Of a stretch of 64,000 nt of DNA, positions 1 through 10,728 are shown one piece after another. The position numbers and the translations under genes were made by a program. Position 1 is the first letter of the stretch. Every line of letters starts with the position of its first letter. The notes below the pieces were generated by a model. It did no database searches. It saw nothing but the letters and a program-made list of their open reading frames with translations, and was not told the DNA's origin. The stretch covers positions 95,565 through 159,564 of the forward strand of contig SSNU01000147.1 in NCBI GenBank assembly GCA_012064415.1, in the 5' to 3' direction. This DNA comes from Gyrodactylus bullatarudis (Eukaryota > Platyhelminthes > Monogenea > Gyrodactylidea > Gyrodactylidae).

Positions 1-480
1 ATTCTTCTAATTTCATAAATATTTTTCTAAAAACTTGAAAATGGACTTAAGTTTCACTATCAGCATTGTATTTTTATTCGGAATTTTGCAAAACCTGTTC
101 AAAGAAATCTTAATTTTGTCATTTCAAAAATAAATGTTGATGATTTGTGAACATGATTAGAGAGAATTAAGTTACCAGAGCAGATCTATACAACTTTTAT
201 CATCTATCATTTTCATTTTGATATGGAATGTTTCAGAGAAAAGATTATTTCACAGTCAGTTTGCACTTCGGTGGATAAATAAATAATGGCAGACTTCTCT
301 AGGGGGACGCTTGGAAAGGAAAAATATTTTAGTTTTACTTACTTACTTTGAATTAAATTATTTCAACCATACAGATTGCCGGCCATTTTTCATTCAAGAT
401 TTTTATTGAAATACAATTAATTAAACTAAAAAAATTGATCATCCTGACCCTTTTCAAAAACTAGAAACGCAAAAATAATA
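1..480. other. AT-rich stretch, no gene seen
   Basis: No open frame with recognisable similarity and no clear exon bounded by splice signals. It lies outside the palindrome that begins near 481. Confidence 0.5.
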
Positions 481-1360
481 AAAATTTCCTAGTGAATAAA
501 ATCAAATACATTTTGTAGAGTATGCTGGTTTATTTGAAATCCAAATTTTAAGACACTATATAAAGCTAGTTGACATGAAGATGAGAATTTACTATTTTTA
601 CAAAAACCTCGATATTTTTTTCCGGATTCACAGAAAAAAATTTCTTTTTGAATTCTAAAACGGAATGAGCTAATAAGATGTGGATATTCGAAAAAATTAA
701 ATCTGACCAAGATTAGGGTGTTTTTGAATTTCGAAAATGTACCAAATTTCCACTTTTCCAACATTTGAACACAAAATTTTTATCCATTTCGATGATTTGA
801 AGCAATTAAGTGATGATATTTTGGATCAAAATTGAACGAAGAATTCGAATTCACCTGTTGAAGTTCACTGAAATTCGTCATTACTGTGGGAAATCGAACC
901 ATTGGAATTTTTCGAAGTCAAATTATCCAAAATCTGGAAGTTAAACTTTTTCTCGGGAAGAGTAAGATCTTCGCTATCTCTATGGCAAAATTCGAATTCT
1001 TCGTTCAATTTTGATCCAAAATATCATCACTTAATTGCTTCAAATCATCGAAATGGATAAAAATTTTGTGTTCAAATGTTGGAAAAGTGGAAATTTGGTA
1101 CATTTTCGAAATTCAAAAACACCCTAATCTTGGTCAGATTTAATTTTTTCGAATATCCACATCTTATTAGCTCATTCCGTTTTAGAATTCAAAAAGAAAT
1201 TTTTTTCTGTGAATCCGGAAAAAAATATCGAGGTTTTTGTAAAAATAGTAAATTCCCATATTCATGTCAACTAGCTTTATATAGTGTCTTAAAATTTGGA
1301 TTTCAAATAAACCAGCATACTCTACAAAATGTATTTGATTTTATTCACTAGGAAAATTTT
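481..1360. repeat. Large foldback repeat (inverted arms ~370 bp)
   Basis: Sequence from about 481 to 850 recurs in reverse complement from about 990 to 1360, around a spacer of about 140 bp. Both arms encode almost the same 91-residue open frame in opposite directions, differing mainly at two residues near the middle. That frame is a by-product of the repeat, not a gene. Part of each arm (from the GACATGAAGATGAGAATTTA motif at about 574 inward) matches a dispersed foldback family seen again near 13.3, 24.1 and 38.0 kb. Confidence 0.8.
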
Positions 1361-1606
1361 TTTCGGCAATTTTTTCACACTGTGTAATTTATTCAACTAC
1401 CTATTCGTAAATTAATCTCTTCCTTTGTTCAATCATACAAAATCTTAATTCAATCCACGTCAACATTTCCTATGAATTCTATTCAAGAAAATTCAAGACC
1501 ATTTAGATAAAATTAAACTATCCTCAACATGATGTATAATTTATTGAAATCAACCCTGTGAAAAGTTCTTGTTGAGAACAGTCAGAATCATCTTGTATAA
1601 AACTCA

Positions 1607-3033
1607 TCAAGGATTTTTCTTAAATACTTTCAACTTGAAAGCTTCAAATTATATGAATCGTGGTATAATAATAAGGATAACACTTACTTCAAGAAAGCTT
1701 TCATTGTGTAATAGACCTTGGTTAAGACTCTTTAGTCTATGCTGAATGTTGGAGTATTCATCTTCCTTCTCTGTAAACTGTTTCGTCACAAGCTTAAGGA
1801 CAGAGTTTATTGATCTTATTTTTTCATTGAGTTGATTCTTTTCATTTTTGAGAGAATGTATTTGTTCCTCCTTGACTTTTTGTTCATTTTCCTTTTGCAC
1901 CTCTCTCAGCCTTATCATTTCACATTCCTCTTTTCGGTTGACGAATTGTCTTGAAATGAGAGCTTAAAAAATGATCTACTTACTCATTTATTTCATTTTC
2001 ATACTGTTTCGACAAGGAAATTTTATTCTCATAGTCTCTTTTAATTATACGATTAGTATCAACCTCCATGGTCTTATTCTCAATACTTCTTTCCATATTT
2101 CTAGAGTATCAAAAATAGAATTCATTCTAACTTGACAGTCTTGCGAAGTTTTTCCGAAATCTTTATAATATCAATTATGGTCTCAGATTTATTCTTCTTT
2201 TTATCCTAAATATACTTAAAAGTAGTCAGATAAATATATATTATTTTGGATAATAAACAAACTTCAAGCTTCAACTTTTCTTTCATCAAATTGTTATTTT
2301 CTATCTCTTTTTCCTTCAACTGATCTTTTAGCTGGGATAGATAGGAACCGTGACGTTTTCTTTCACTATTTAGAGATTCAATCCCAAAGCTTATTTCTTG
2401 GTTACTCAGTTTAATGTCTTTTTCAAACTTTTCCACAGCCTAATCGGTATTACCGATTCGGTAATAAAGAAATAAACATTTACCTTTATAAAATTTTCAT
2501 TCTCCTCCATTTTAATCTAGAGTTCAGAATTATTTCTACGATTTTACCTTTAAGGATTTATTCTGAATTTTATCATATATAGCTTGAAACTTCTTTTGAT
2601 TTAAATCTTTGACTTCATTTTCTTTTGATTCAATGCTGACTTTGAGAATTTTCAGTGTATTAATCGCTTTAATCAATTCCATTCGAAGTTCAGAGCTTAA
2701 AGAATTGTTATCACCATTCTGTTGATCGATGTAAGTTTTCGTTTTTTCCAATTCCATGGAAAACATTCTGACATTCTCTTGTGTGTTTGATGCAGACTTG
2801 CGAATACTCTAAGTAACAAAGTAGGTATACTTTTTCAGAAACCTCTGGAATTTCACATATTTTGTTGCAAATTTTGTATTCTCCCATTGAGTGATTTTAT
2901 TTTCATTCACAAGTTTATTCAACAAAATTATGGGTCCTTCGGATAAAAGAACATCATCAACCTTATTTTCCTGTACAATTACAGGATTTGCAATGTGTAC
3001 GCTTATATCGCTACTGTTTGTAAAAAAACTCAT
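1607..3033 (-). CDS. Coiled-coil protein, 8 exons, ~383 aa
   Basis: Exons, in order of translation: 2831-3033, 2548-2806, 2484-2516, 2263-2439, 2132-2205, 1984-2100, 1688-1949, 1633-1607. All junctions are GT-AG; introns are 24 to 58 nt and the exons sum to 384 codons. The start is the ATG at 3033 (MSFFTNSSD). The first ~70 residues are not coiled coil; the remainder is Lys/Glu-rich with heptad-like spacing of Leu/Ile and no globular domain I recognise. It could be a ciliary or centrosomal coiled-coil protein, since other ciliary genes are nearby, but that is inference; no family is assigned. The last exon is only eight codons, so the exact C-terminus is the weakest part. It is head to head with the DnaJ gene starting at 3203. 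Confidence 0.75.
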
Positions 3034-3202
3034 TAATGAAATTCTAGTGTTTGTAATAATTTTACAATGAATTTCAGAAACTTAATAAATTTTTAAATTA
3101 TTTTTGGATGAAATATTTAAAACAAAAATATGTTATACTTTTGTGGTTTGTTCTAGAATTGTGGCAAATTGAATTTCGTAGTCATAGAAATTAGACGCTT
3201 TG
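3034..3202. promoter_or_regulatory. Shared divergent upstream region
   Basis: About 169 bp separates the start codons of the coiled-coil gene (-) and the DnaJ gene (+), so both promoters must lie here or overlap the 5' ends. It is AT-rich, with no motif I can name confidently. Confidence 0.45.
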
Positions 3203-3841
3203 ATGGATGGTCTCAGAGATAAATGTCTTTATAAGATACTCGGAGTAGAGAAGAATGCAACATCAGAAGAAATAAGAAAATCTTTTATGAAATTAGCAAG
3301 GAAATGGCATCCAGATAAGAATCCAGACAAAAAAGTAGAGGCTGATGCGAAATTCAAAGAAATTAGTGCAGCATATGAAATACTCTCAGATCCTAAAAAA
3401 AGACTTGAATACGATCATACCAGAAATTCAAATAGACGTACATATTACAGTCCTGGAAGCACATCATCACAAACTGTTTCTAAATACAGCCATGACTTAT
3501 TCGACAACTACACATTCCGAGATCCTGATGAAATTTTCCATGAAGTATTTACATCTCACATGGACCTATTAAACCGTTTTAATCGTCTTCATGTTGACTC
3601 ATTTTTTGATATTTTCGACGATGATGATGACTTGGACTTTTTTAGAAAATCTTCTTTTCCTCAAAGCAAAGCTCAAAGACCTCGAGGAAAATCAGTTATT
3701 CGTTTCACTAGCAGCTCAAACAACAGCAAGCCATACCAAATGACAAAACAAGTAACAACTAAGTATGAAAACGGTAAATACATTACCACTACGAGAGTTA
3801 TCGAGAACGGAGTGGAAAGAGTAACAATAACAAGTCGTTAG
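3203..3841 (+). CDS. DnaJ/Hsp40 class B co-chaperone (DNAJB6/DNAJB2-like)
   Basis: Single-exon gene of 212 residues; the ATG at 3203 is chosen because the upstream codon in frame is TTG. The J domain spans roughly residues 5-72, with the HPD tripeptide in RKWHPDKNP that stimulates Hsp70 ATPase, preceded by a typical helix II and followed by [18 protein letters not shown] region with [14 protein letters not shown] is the DNAJB6/B2-type segment after the J domain. The C-terminus ([20 protein letters not shown]) matches the conserved tail of the same subfamily. There is no CxxCxGxG zinc centre, so it is not class A. An aspartate-rich run occurs in the middle. By family it would act with cytosolic or nuclear Hsp70 in preventing aggregation. 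It is intronless, unlike its neighbours. Confidence 0.9.
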   Translation: MDGLRDKCLYKILGVEKNATSEEIRKSFMKLARKWHPDKNPDKKVEADAKFKEISAAYEILSDPKKRLEYDHTRNSNRRTYYSPGSTSSQTVSKYSHDLFDNYTFRDPDEIFHEVFTSHMDLLNRFNRLHVDSFFDIFDDDDDLDFFRKSSFPQSKAQRPRGKSVIRFTSSSNNSKPYQMTKQVTTKYENGKYITTTRVIENGVERVTITSR

Positions 3842-4645
3842 GATGAACGAGTGAAAATTCAAACTTTCATATATTCATATGGAACTTTTCTAATTTGGAA
3901 ATATTATTATGAGAGAAATTTTAACAAGTATGTCAGAGACAAAATCTTTCCTCAAAAGTAATTCTCAAAAAGAAATTACACTAATAAAAATGATATTTAT
4001 TTGCATTTATTAAAAATGTATTTCTGATGTTTATAACAAGAATCGTTGTTTCTCTTCCACCAAACTTTGAAATACAGCTTACATGTTGATATCGCGTCAA
4101 GCCGCAATTAAATGACAATTCCTCTTCCTACACATCATAGACGTGCAAGTTTCCAATAATGGGTTCAATTTGTGTCGCAAAGCTTATTAACTATGCTTTT
4201 GCATGAGAGAGCAAAAAGAAGTAGAGCAAAATCAGTTTATAAGTGACACAGAATAATAATAATTATTATAATAATACATTACCTGAATCACACGAGTTAT
4301 TGATCAAAATACGACTGAAAAAACTTTAAATAAACAAAAAATGAATACTTGCTCTTCTTGAACACATTAGTAACAAAAGTAATTCGTTCGCTCACTGTGT
4401 GAGGACTCAATGTAATAGTACACACATAGTTTGTTTTTATTTTATTAGTTTGTGTTAACTTATGTTTTTACATAATGTATTATTTGACACTTATACAATA
4501 TTCATTCATATATTGGTGTACAGAATGTATTTTACTTTCAAATCAAACAGTTGTGTGTACAACAAAGATTGAATTTTACAATAAATGCGTAATTGGGGCT
4601 TAGAAGTTGTTTACCGATGATTGACTAAATACAGGTACGAGAATA
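3842..4645. other. Intergenic, no gene seen
   Basis: Downstream flank of the DnaJ gene. It is AT-rich with short simple AAT runs near 4255-4275; no exon or named repeat was supported. Confidence 0.5.
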
Positions 4646-4780
4646 TTATTTAAAGGGGTAAAAGGAATCTTCAGGTAGATTGATCAGAGTACTTGGATTG
4701 ATCTTCATCGATAATTGCGGTTCATGTTCCACTTCAATGAATTCAACGGCTGTAGTTATAGGTAGATTTGAACCGTATTG
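4646..4780 (-). CDS. Terminal exon of an unrecognised gene
   Basis: Minus strand: a good acceptor (TTCTACTACAG) at 4781 is followed by 44 sense codons and TAA at 4646-4648. The peptide starts QYGSNLPITTAVEFIEVEHE and ends DSFYPFK. Composition and codon use look coding, and the opposite strand has no comparable frame. The rest of the gene must lie upstream at higher coordinates; the exon at 10599-10728 on the same strand is the nearest candidate, with the nested transposon between them. I do not recognise the family. Confidence 0.4.
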   Translation of the reverse strand, partial: QYGSNLPITTAVEFIEVEHEPQLSMKINPSTLINLPEDSFYPFK

Positions 4781-5428
4781 CTGTAGTAGAATGGAAAAAT
4801 ATTTTATGATGCATCATTGAGCTTCTCAAGAAAAGATTTCGTTAGTAACACAGTCATACATGGAAAAATTCTACTCAAAAGTATTTTCCACTTTTGTAGA
4901 GAATTTTTCGCTGATTTCAGATATGTGCTTCTTAAAAAATTCTAAAATAGGGTTTTCGAGTTATTCGGTAAAAACTGAAAACCCGACTTACAGTGCTTTG
5001 CCTTTCAATAGAGAAAAACATGAATGAGATAGAAAGATAGAGAAAACATCATCTTTTTCAGGAATAAATTCTTTACAAAAGATCAGAAGGAAAGTTTCCC
5101 TTAACTACTCTAGTTTCAGAGCTATTTAAAGTCAAAGTTGAAAATTTAACCATTTATTTCGAAAATCCTCAACTTCAACTCAATTTTATGCCTATTCAAG
5201 CACCTCGTAGGGAAAAAATCCACCTCAATTCGGATGCAATAGACCTTGAAATATCATAAGCGTGAAAAAATTTTCGATAATTATGCTTTTGTAAAATATT
5301 TTCATTGACAAATCCCTATTTTTTGAAACCTAAAAATCAGAACGAAGATGGCAGTCGTAGTAATTTATTTCATTGATGATTTTTCATTCAATGATCATTG
5401 TTTTTATGAATGAGTAATTCACGTTGTT

Positions 5429-5661
5429 TTTCAAAAACGTCCGAGCATCCACTTAAATTCATAATTTAGATTAATTAAGAATTTCTCTTTAACCCATACA
5501 TCTATGCTGTCATCACATGGATTTTTGTAAAAAATAGAAAAGTTCGAAACTGAAGCAGCATGTTTCTCCTGTTTGATATGCCTAGTTATTGCAGTGTCCT
5601 TGTTCAGATGATCACTAGATCTTGTAGACAGCTTCCTAATTGTTCTACCTATGTAAGATAT
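5429..5661 (-). pseudogene. Penelope-like element fragment: GIY-YIG endonuclease
   Basis: Minus strand from about 5661 reads YIGRTIRKLSTRSSDHL, then ITRHIKQEKHAA, ending in a stop near 5429. This matches the GIY-YIG endonuclease of Penelope-like retroelements (the YIG motif, an Arg-rich helix, and a downstream His). Only about 75 codons remain; reverse transcriptase is absent here. It sits exactly between two direct copies of the outer transposon's left repeat, which suggests it arrived with, or caused, that duplication. Confidence 0.6.
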
Positions 5662-5783
5662 TCAAGCACCTCGTAGGGAAAAAATCCACCTCAATTCGGA
5701 TGCAAAAGACCTTGAAGTATCATAAGCGTGAAAAAATTTTCGAAAATTATGCTTCTGTAGAATATTTTCATTGACAAATCCCT

Positions 5784-6038
5784 ATGGCAGTCGTAGTAAT
5801 TTATTTCATTGATTTTTATTCAATGATCATTGATCATTGTTTTTGTTTCATCATGAACTCCACACGTTATTCTTGTCATGCTAATCGAGCTAACTGTTGC
5901 ATTATATGTGGACTATTTGCAACTCACAAAAAGCCTTGCTTCTCAGTGACGAAAAATATTAAAGAAAAAACATTTTTGAATTTTGGATTATCTATTGATA
6001 TAAGAGATCACACACCTAAAGAAAATGCTGTAATAGAA
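5784..6038 (+). pseudogene. Outer transposon protein, N-terminal part
   Basis: An open frame from ATG at 5784 contains ANCCIICGLFATHKKPCF, a Cys-rich opening like that of a large, uncharacterised transposon-associated protein family common in invertebrate genomes. It is interrupted at 6039 by the inserted MULE. If the insert and one 9-bp target copy are removed, the frame runs directly into 7947-8237. The middle of the family protein is missing, so this was already a deletion derivative before the insertion. Confidence 0.55.
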
Positions 6039-6400
6039 GAGTAATTTACCTTTTTGACTATAGTTTTTTTCATATTTACCTTTTTGACTATAGTCATATT
6101 ATTTTTAACTATAGTCAATCCCATTTTTACCTTTGTGACTATAGTTTTTTCCACCTTTACCTTTTTGACTATAATTTTTTTTATTATTCCTTTTTTAGCT
6201 ATAGTTAAATTTTATATTTTTTTCGTATTGAAAAAAAAAATTTTGGACAATAACTTCTTCGACTATAGTCATTTTCACTTTTATCTTTTTGACTATAGTT
6301 ATTTTTTATTTTTACCTTTTTGACTATAGTTATTTTTTATTTTTACCTTTTTGACTATAGTTATTTTTTATTTTTATCTTTATGACTATAGTTACTATCT
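6039..6400. repeat. Left MULE terminal repeat made of short subrepeats
   Basis: About ten tandem degenerate copies of a 25-35 bp unit containing TTTTTGACTATAGT. It mirrors 7577-7937, including an odd non-repeat segment (a poly-A/T stretch with TTTCGTATTG). Confidence 0.85.
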
Positions 6401-6565
6401 TGTGAATTTAGAAAAACTCAAGCCCTCGTAAAAGAGAAATTGTTTTCTTGTGAGTCTCACCCTATTGATAATCCTTTTGTCAAGGCCCTTTTTGAAAATT
6501 AACCAATCAAATCTCATTCAATACTTTTACCTATTAGTCAAAAAATTTCAACATCATATTTTCAA

Positions 6566-7536
6566 ATGGATAGTTTTAGTCTTGATAAAATTTACCCGTC
6601 TGTTGATGATGCTAAGAAATGCGTGCAGCTTCTTGCTGTAAAAATTCAAAGAGATTTCCTGGTGAAAAGAAATGATAATACATCCATGGAGTATAAATGT
6701 ACGGAGAAAACTTGTCCGTTTAAAATTAGATTTTACAAAAAGCGAGACGGAACTTTACACTTAACTCAAGTATTAGAACACACATGCACCATTGTAAGTA
6801 ATATTTTATATTATTTTAGATTCGAAATACTCCGAAGAGTTTTTTACGAAAAGAACTTATAGAACCATTGAACAATCAAATAGAAAACTTCAAACCAAGA
6901 GATGCTCAAAGTGTTTTAAAATCTCAACATGGTTTATCCTCAAGTTATCATCAAAACTGGAAAACTTTGCGTAAATTGAAGCAGAAAAATGATACAAATA
7001 TCCTCAATTCTTTTCATAAGCTGGAAGATTTTTTAAACTGGAATTTCCTAAATAATCCTGGGACTTTTATCGATTTGAAGACGACTGACAACCATGAACT
7101 AGAAATTTTTTACTTTTCATTCGGACATTCGATAAATTCATTTAAGCTGACTCCTCCTCTTATAGCTCTTGATGGGTGCCATATGAAGAGACAATGCAAT
7201 TACACCATCCTAACCGCAACCGGAATCGATGGTAATAGCGAAATATATCCTATCGCTATTGCGTTAGCTCCCAACGAAAATTACAAATACTGGTCAATTT
7301 TTATCAAGAATCTCGAAAATTCTCTCCAACTACGAAACTGCAAAGATTTGGTAATAATTTCCGACAGAGAAAAAGGTCTATTGAAATCAGTATCTGATAT
7401 TCTCCCAAATGCTAACCATTCATTTTGTTTGTTTCATATTGGTAAAAATATTAAAACAAAATTTCGAATCAACGTCAATAAACTTTTGTGGAAAGCAGCA
7501 ATACGAACATGTTTTATCAATGTTTGCATTTATTAA
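6566..7536 (+). CDS. MULE transposase, C-terminally truncated, with a 26-nt intron
   Basis: Exons 6566-6793 and 6820-7536 encode 314 residues. The N-terminal ~75 residues form a FLYWCH/WRKY-like zinc-binding module: KCTEKTCPFKIRFY followed by LEHTCT. The MULE transposase domain follows, with the first catalytic Asp in LIALDGCHMK, the second in VIISDREKGL, and the C-x2-H signature FCLFHIGKN. The frame stops just where the family continues to the third acidic residue and a SWIM finger, so the protein is probably inactive. The 26-nt intron (GTAAGT...TTTTAG, 6794-6819) is phase 0, and its removal joins the zinc module to the core in frame. Transcription would run between the inverted termini. Confidence 0.85.
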
Positions 7537-7576
7537 TATCGGTATTTAAGTTAGAGAGTAAACAGTAAAGGTGAAA

Positions 7577-7937
7577 ACAGATTATAACTATAGTCAAAAA
7601 GGTAAAAGTGAAAATGACTATAGTCAAAAAGGTAAAAATAAAAAATAACTATAGTCAAAAAGGTAAAAGTGAAAATGACTATAGTCGAAAAAGTTTTTGT
7701 CTAAAAATTTTTTTTTCAATACGAAAAAAATATAAAATTTAACTATAGTTAAAAAAGGAATAATAAAAAAATTATAGTCAAAAAGGTAAAGGTGGAAAAA
7801 ACTATAGTCACAAAGGTAAAAATGGGATTGACTATAGTTAAAAATAATATGACTATAGTCAAAAAGGTAAATATGAAAAAAACTATAGTCAAAAAGGTAA
7901 AGATGAAAATAACTATAGTCAAAAAGGTAAATTACTC
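7577..7937. repeat. Right MULE terminal repeat
   Basis: Reverse complement of the left terminus, made of CTATAGTCAAAAAGGTAAA-type units and ending GGTAAATTACTC at 7937. Confidence 0.85.
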
Positions 7938-7946
7938 GTAATAGAA

Positions 7947-8237
7947 TCCTTTTCGAATCTCATTGATGATTTCTTCGCCAGAAAGAAGAATCCAAATTAT
8001 AAGAATCTTGTCAAAAAATTCTTGGAAAATTATAAAGAGGTGGGATGCAACATGACAGTAAATGTACATCACCTGTTATGCCATTTGAATAGTTTTGAGG
8101 AAGGTCCTTTGTCTAAATACTTGGATGAACAAGGAGAAAGTTTTCATAAACTCCTTAAAAGATCTGAAGAGAGATATAAAGGGAAGATTGATCTGAACAT
8201 GATTCTTTTTTATTGTTGGAAGATAAAAATTCAATAA
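7947..8237 (+). pseudogene. Outer transposon protein, C-terminal part
   Basis: This continues the frame broken by the MULE. It reads EVGCNMTVNVHHLLCHLNSF then YLDEQGESFHKLLKRSEERY, ending at the stop at 8237. The G-C-x-M-x3-(V/I)H and D-E-x-G-E-x-F-H motifs are typical of the C-terminal half of the uncharacterised transposon-linked family mentioned for 5784-6038. Function unknown; an RNase-H-like nuclease is possible but not shown here. Confidence 0.55.
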
Positions 8238-8573
8238 AATATTTATTTCATGAGCTTATTCTAACAAATTCTTTTTATTTATTGAGTCAAAATAAAATTT
8301 GTAGATTGATTAGATTGAATGAACTACTACGACTGCCATCTTCGTTCTGATTTTTAGGTTCCAAAAAATAGGGATTTGTCAATGAAAATATTCTACAGAA
8401 GCATAATTTTCGAAAATTTTTTCACGCTTATGATACTTCAAGGTCTTTTGCATCCGAATTGAGGTGGATTTTTTCCCTACGAGGTGCTTGAATAGGCATA
8501 AAATTGAGTTGAAGTTGAGGATTTTCGAAATAAATGGTTAAATTTTCAACTTTGACTTTAAATAGCTCTGAAA

Positions 8574-10598
8574 TTATGCTTTAGCATATTTGGAATATTT
8601 TTGATTATTTTCAGCCTCAGTGAATAAAGAATATTTTTAGAATATTTTGATATTAACATGTATTTAATCAGACTAATTGAATGAAAAACACAAGCCTTCT
8701 CTCATTTTGTGTAACTAATATTTTATTTTGTTTCCAATAGATAGTTCAGATAATCAAGGATTGTCTATAGAGTTTTTTACTTTAAATGAGTTCTAGGATC
8801 ATTCAATAAGAAATAAGAGCTTTTCATTCGTCACTTTCTAGTGAATAGTCTTAACTTAAAAACTAAAGTTTGAAATCTTATATTTTAAGGAAAAGTTTTA
8901 TGATGTCTTCTGTTAAGTTTCTAAGCATATTTAAAGATCATCTAAAAATCAACACAAGTGATAAGCTTGTTAACAAATTTTGCCCAGAAATAGAAATTTA
9001 TCCTAAGAATACTGATTGAATTTTTAAAAAAAGAAATTATTTCTAGCATTTTCACAGATTTTTTGGCATATAAAAAGCATATTCATGTAGAATATTTTAG
9101 GGAATATATTCCAAAAAAATTGGTATATTTCTGGATGCCCTGGTAATGAGTAACAGTTGATGTACGAGTCTGATGAAGTTGAATATTTATAGCTGTAATT
9201 AGAAATTAGAATGGGTCTTTTCTTGAAATTCTTATCATCAGTTTAATCTTAGTTTATATCTTACAGTCCTAATAAGCGAGTTTTGAGTCATTACGAAATC
9301 AGTTTATCTTTAGAATAAATAGTTACTCAAAAGTACTCATTTATGAAGTATCTAGCTTTACAATCAAGAGCTCTGCAGATATACAGAATGTATCCAAACT
9401 AAGTGAAATAAATGACAAGTTTGTCAGAACACCAACATGTCTTGTCACCCTTGAATTTTTGCACAAATAGTAAAATTCAAATTGATACCAAAGAGTTTTC
9501 TTGCTTGAGATTTCTGATCATCGTCTTGAGCGTATTTATGCCGTGCTTTCTGACGAAGATGAGAATCAAATTGTTCAATGCTTTATTCTGAAGAGAATGA
9601 TCAAAACTCGATTCCTAAATTGAAGAAATTTCACTTTGATTTCAAACCGGGACTGGGCATAAATCTTTCGGTATATTTCTTTCTATTCCAAAAACAATCT
9701 TTAGGATTTTCCAAGGAAATGTAGACCCGAAGAAATCCAGAGAACACAGGCCATATTTTCTGAATAAATCCCTTTAGTTTATTAGAAGACTTATATTATA
9801 GCTTAATCTGATCTCTGTTTTGTACACACTCGTATCGTGCACTTATCTCGGTCTCAGGACTTAACCCTTCTCTCGGTTCGTAGATATGCAATGCATTCTT
9901 AGTCAAGAAATTTTCTGAGTCTTATTCCATTTCTGATGATGAATGTATTCTGAGAAACTCAAAATATGAATCTAATTATTTATTAGCTGTTTTTAATTTC
10001 GGCTGTTTTTTTTTGGTTAAGATATCACTCTCCTATCCAAAGTTATTACAAATCAAAGTATGGTTGGGGTCCGTATGAAACCCACTTCCAGGGCGAGGGT
10101 TAATACAATATACGAGTAATCTGATTTTAAATTGGTCATATCAGACTTGAAATTTTCTTTGCTTTATTCCTCTCTTCATTAACCAGATGATTTTAGGATT
10201 TCTTGTAGACCCTGTAGTCTTTATCATTTCTAAATTAAAAATTTTATTGTACAGTTTATTTTGGGTTTTTATTTACAGTTTTTATTTTCATATTACATAT
10301 GAAATTTTTGTTCAACAAAAAAATACTACACCACTAATAGGTGGGATACTTAAAGCAATTTTCAGCCCATAACTTGAAATATTAAATCAAATTAAGAAAG
10401 TCAAAATTTAGAATTTTTAAATAAGGGAAAAATCGCATACCTTTTTGAAAAACTTTTTGTACTTTCTCGAATAAACTTGTCAGAAATTTTAATTTTCTAT
10501 TCATTGGTAAAAGTTAATTGAATTTATTCATGAAATAATCCAGTAGATAAGAGTGCATAAAATAAATGAATGCAATGTAACTGTAGTAGTGAACTTAC
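8574..10598. other. Intergenic stretch, mostly featureless
   Basis: At 9285-9350 a segment resembles the termini of the integrase element at 57.4-58.8 kb (TACGAAATCAGTTTATC). A plus-strand open patch at 9498-9622 (HRLERIYAVLSDEDENQ) looks coding-like but has no partner exon or family. Nothing else is supported. Confidence 0.4.
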
Positions 10599-10728
10599 TT
10601 GAGTAGAGAATTTCCCTCGGACATATTCAATTCTTGCTGCAACAATTCGGTATTGTGGATTAGTCAAACTACCAAACTTGGCATACTTTATCTTTAACTC
10701 CTTTCCCAAAATGATATTCGAGCAACCT
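10599..10728 (-). CDS. Isolated exon, bS16-like segment (possible mitochondrial S16)
   Basis: Minus strand: an acceptor (TTTTTTATTAG) is followed by 130 nt, then the donor CAA/GTAAGT. The peptide contains LKIKYAKFGSLTNP then QYRIVAARIEYVRGKF. Ungapped alignment to bacterial/mitochondrial S16 puts Ile, Ala, Phe-Gly, Pro and the whole YRIVAA block in register (family pattern I-R-x-A-R-x-G-x4-P-x-YRIVAA). The expected next exon with the G-x-Y-x-P motif was not found downstream, and no start codon was found upstream. It could instead belong to the same unknown gene as the exon at 4646-4780. Confidence 0.35.

Larger units (their letters stand above)
6039..7937. mobile_element. MULE (Mutator-like) transposon with 9-bp target duplication
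   Basis: The element begins GAGTAATTTACC at 6039 and ends with its complement at 7937 (1,899 bp). It is flanked by identical 9-bp direct repeats, GTAATAGAA, at 6030-6038 and 7938-7946; a 9-bp duplication is the hallmark of Mutator-like elements. The inverted termini are long (about 360 bp; 6039-6400 and 7577-7937), and each is built of about ten degenerate copies of a unit around TTTACCTTTTTGACTATAGT. Between them is a transposase gene with one tiny intron. The near-perfect termini and intact duplication indicate a fairly recent insertion. Confidence 0.9.
5114..8573. mobile_element. TIR DNA transposon, internally deleted, host of an inserted MULE
   Basis: Sequence 5114-5363 recurs in reverse complement at 8324-8573, giving terminal inverted repeats of about 250 bp beginning TTTCAGAGCTATTTAAAGTC. 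Part of the left repeat (5192-5410) is duplicated in direct orientation at 5661-5865, with a Penelope-like fragment between the copies; the second copy lacks about 29 bp present in the first. The coding remnant flanks the inserted MULE (5784-6038 and 7947-8237). No convincing target duplication was found outside the repeats. Confidence 0.75.

Noticed and set aside
489..764. 91-aa ORF and its twin at 1076-1351 as duplicated genes
   Set aside because: They are the two arms of one palindrome; the frame is present only because the arms are copies, and no family or splice context supports a protein.
6045..6400. Regularly repeated units looking like a CRISPR array
   Set aside because: Units are degenerate, abut with no unique spacers, and are mirrored at the other end of a transposon; they are terminal repeats in a eukaryote.
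10187..10372. 61-aa hydrophobic ORF (possible membrane peptide)
   Set aside because: No start context, no partner exon, and Phe/Ile-rich frames are expected by chance in AT-rich DNA.
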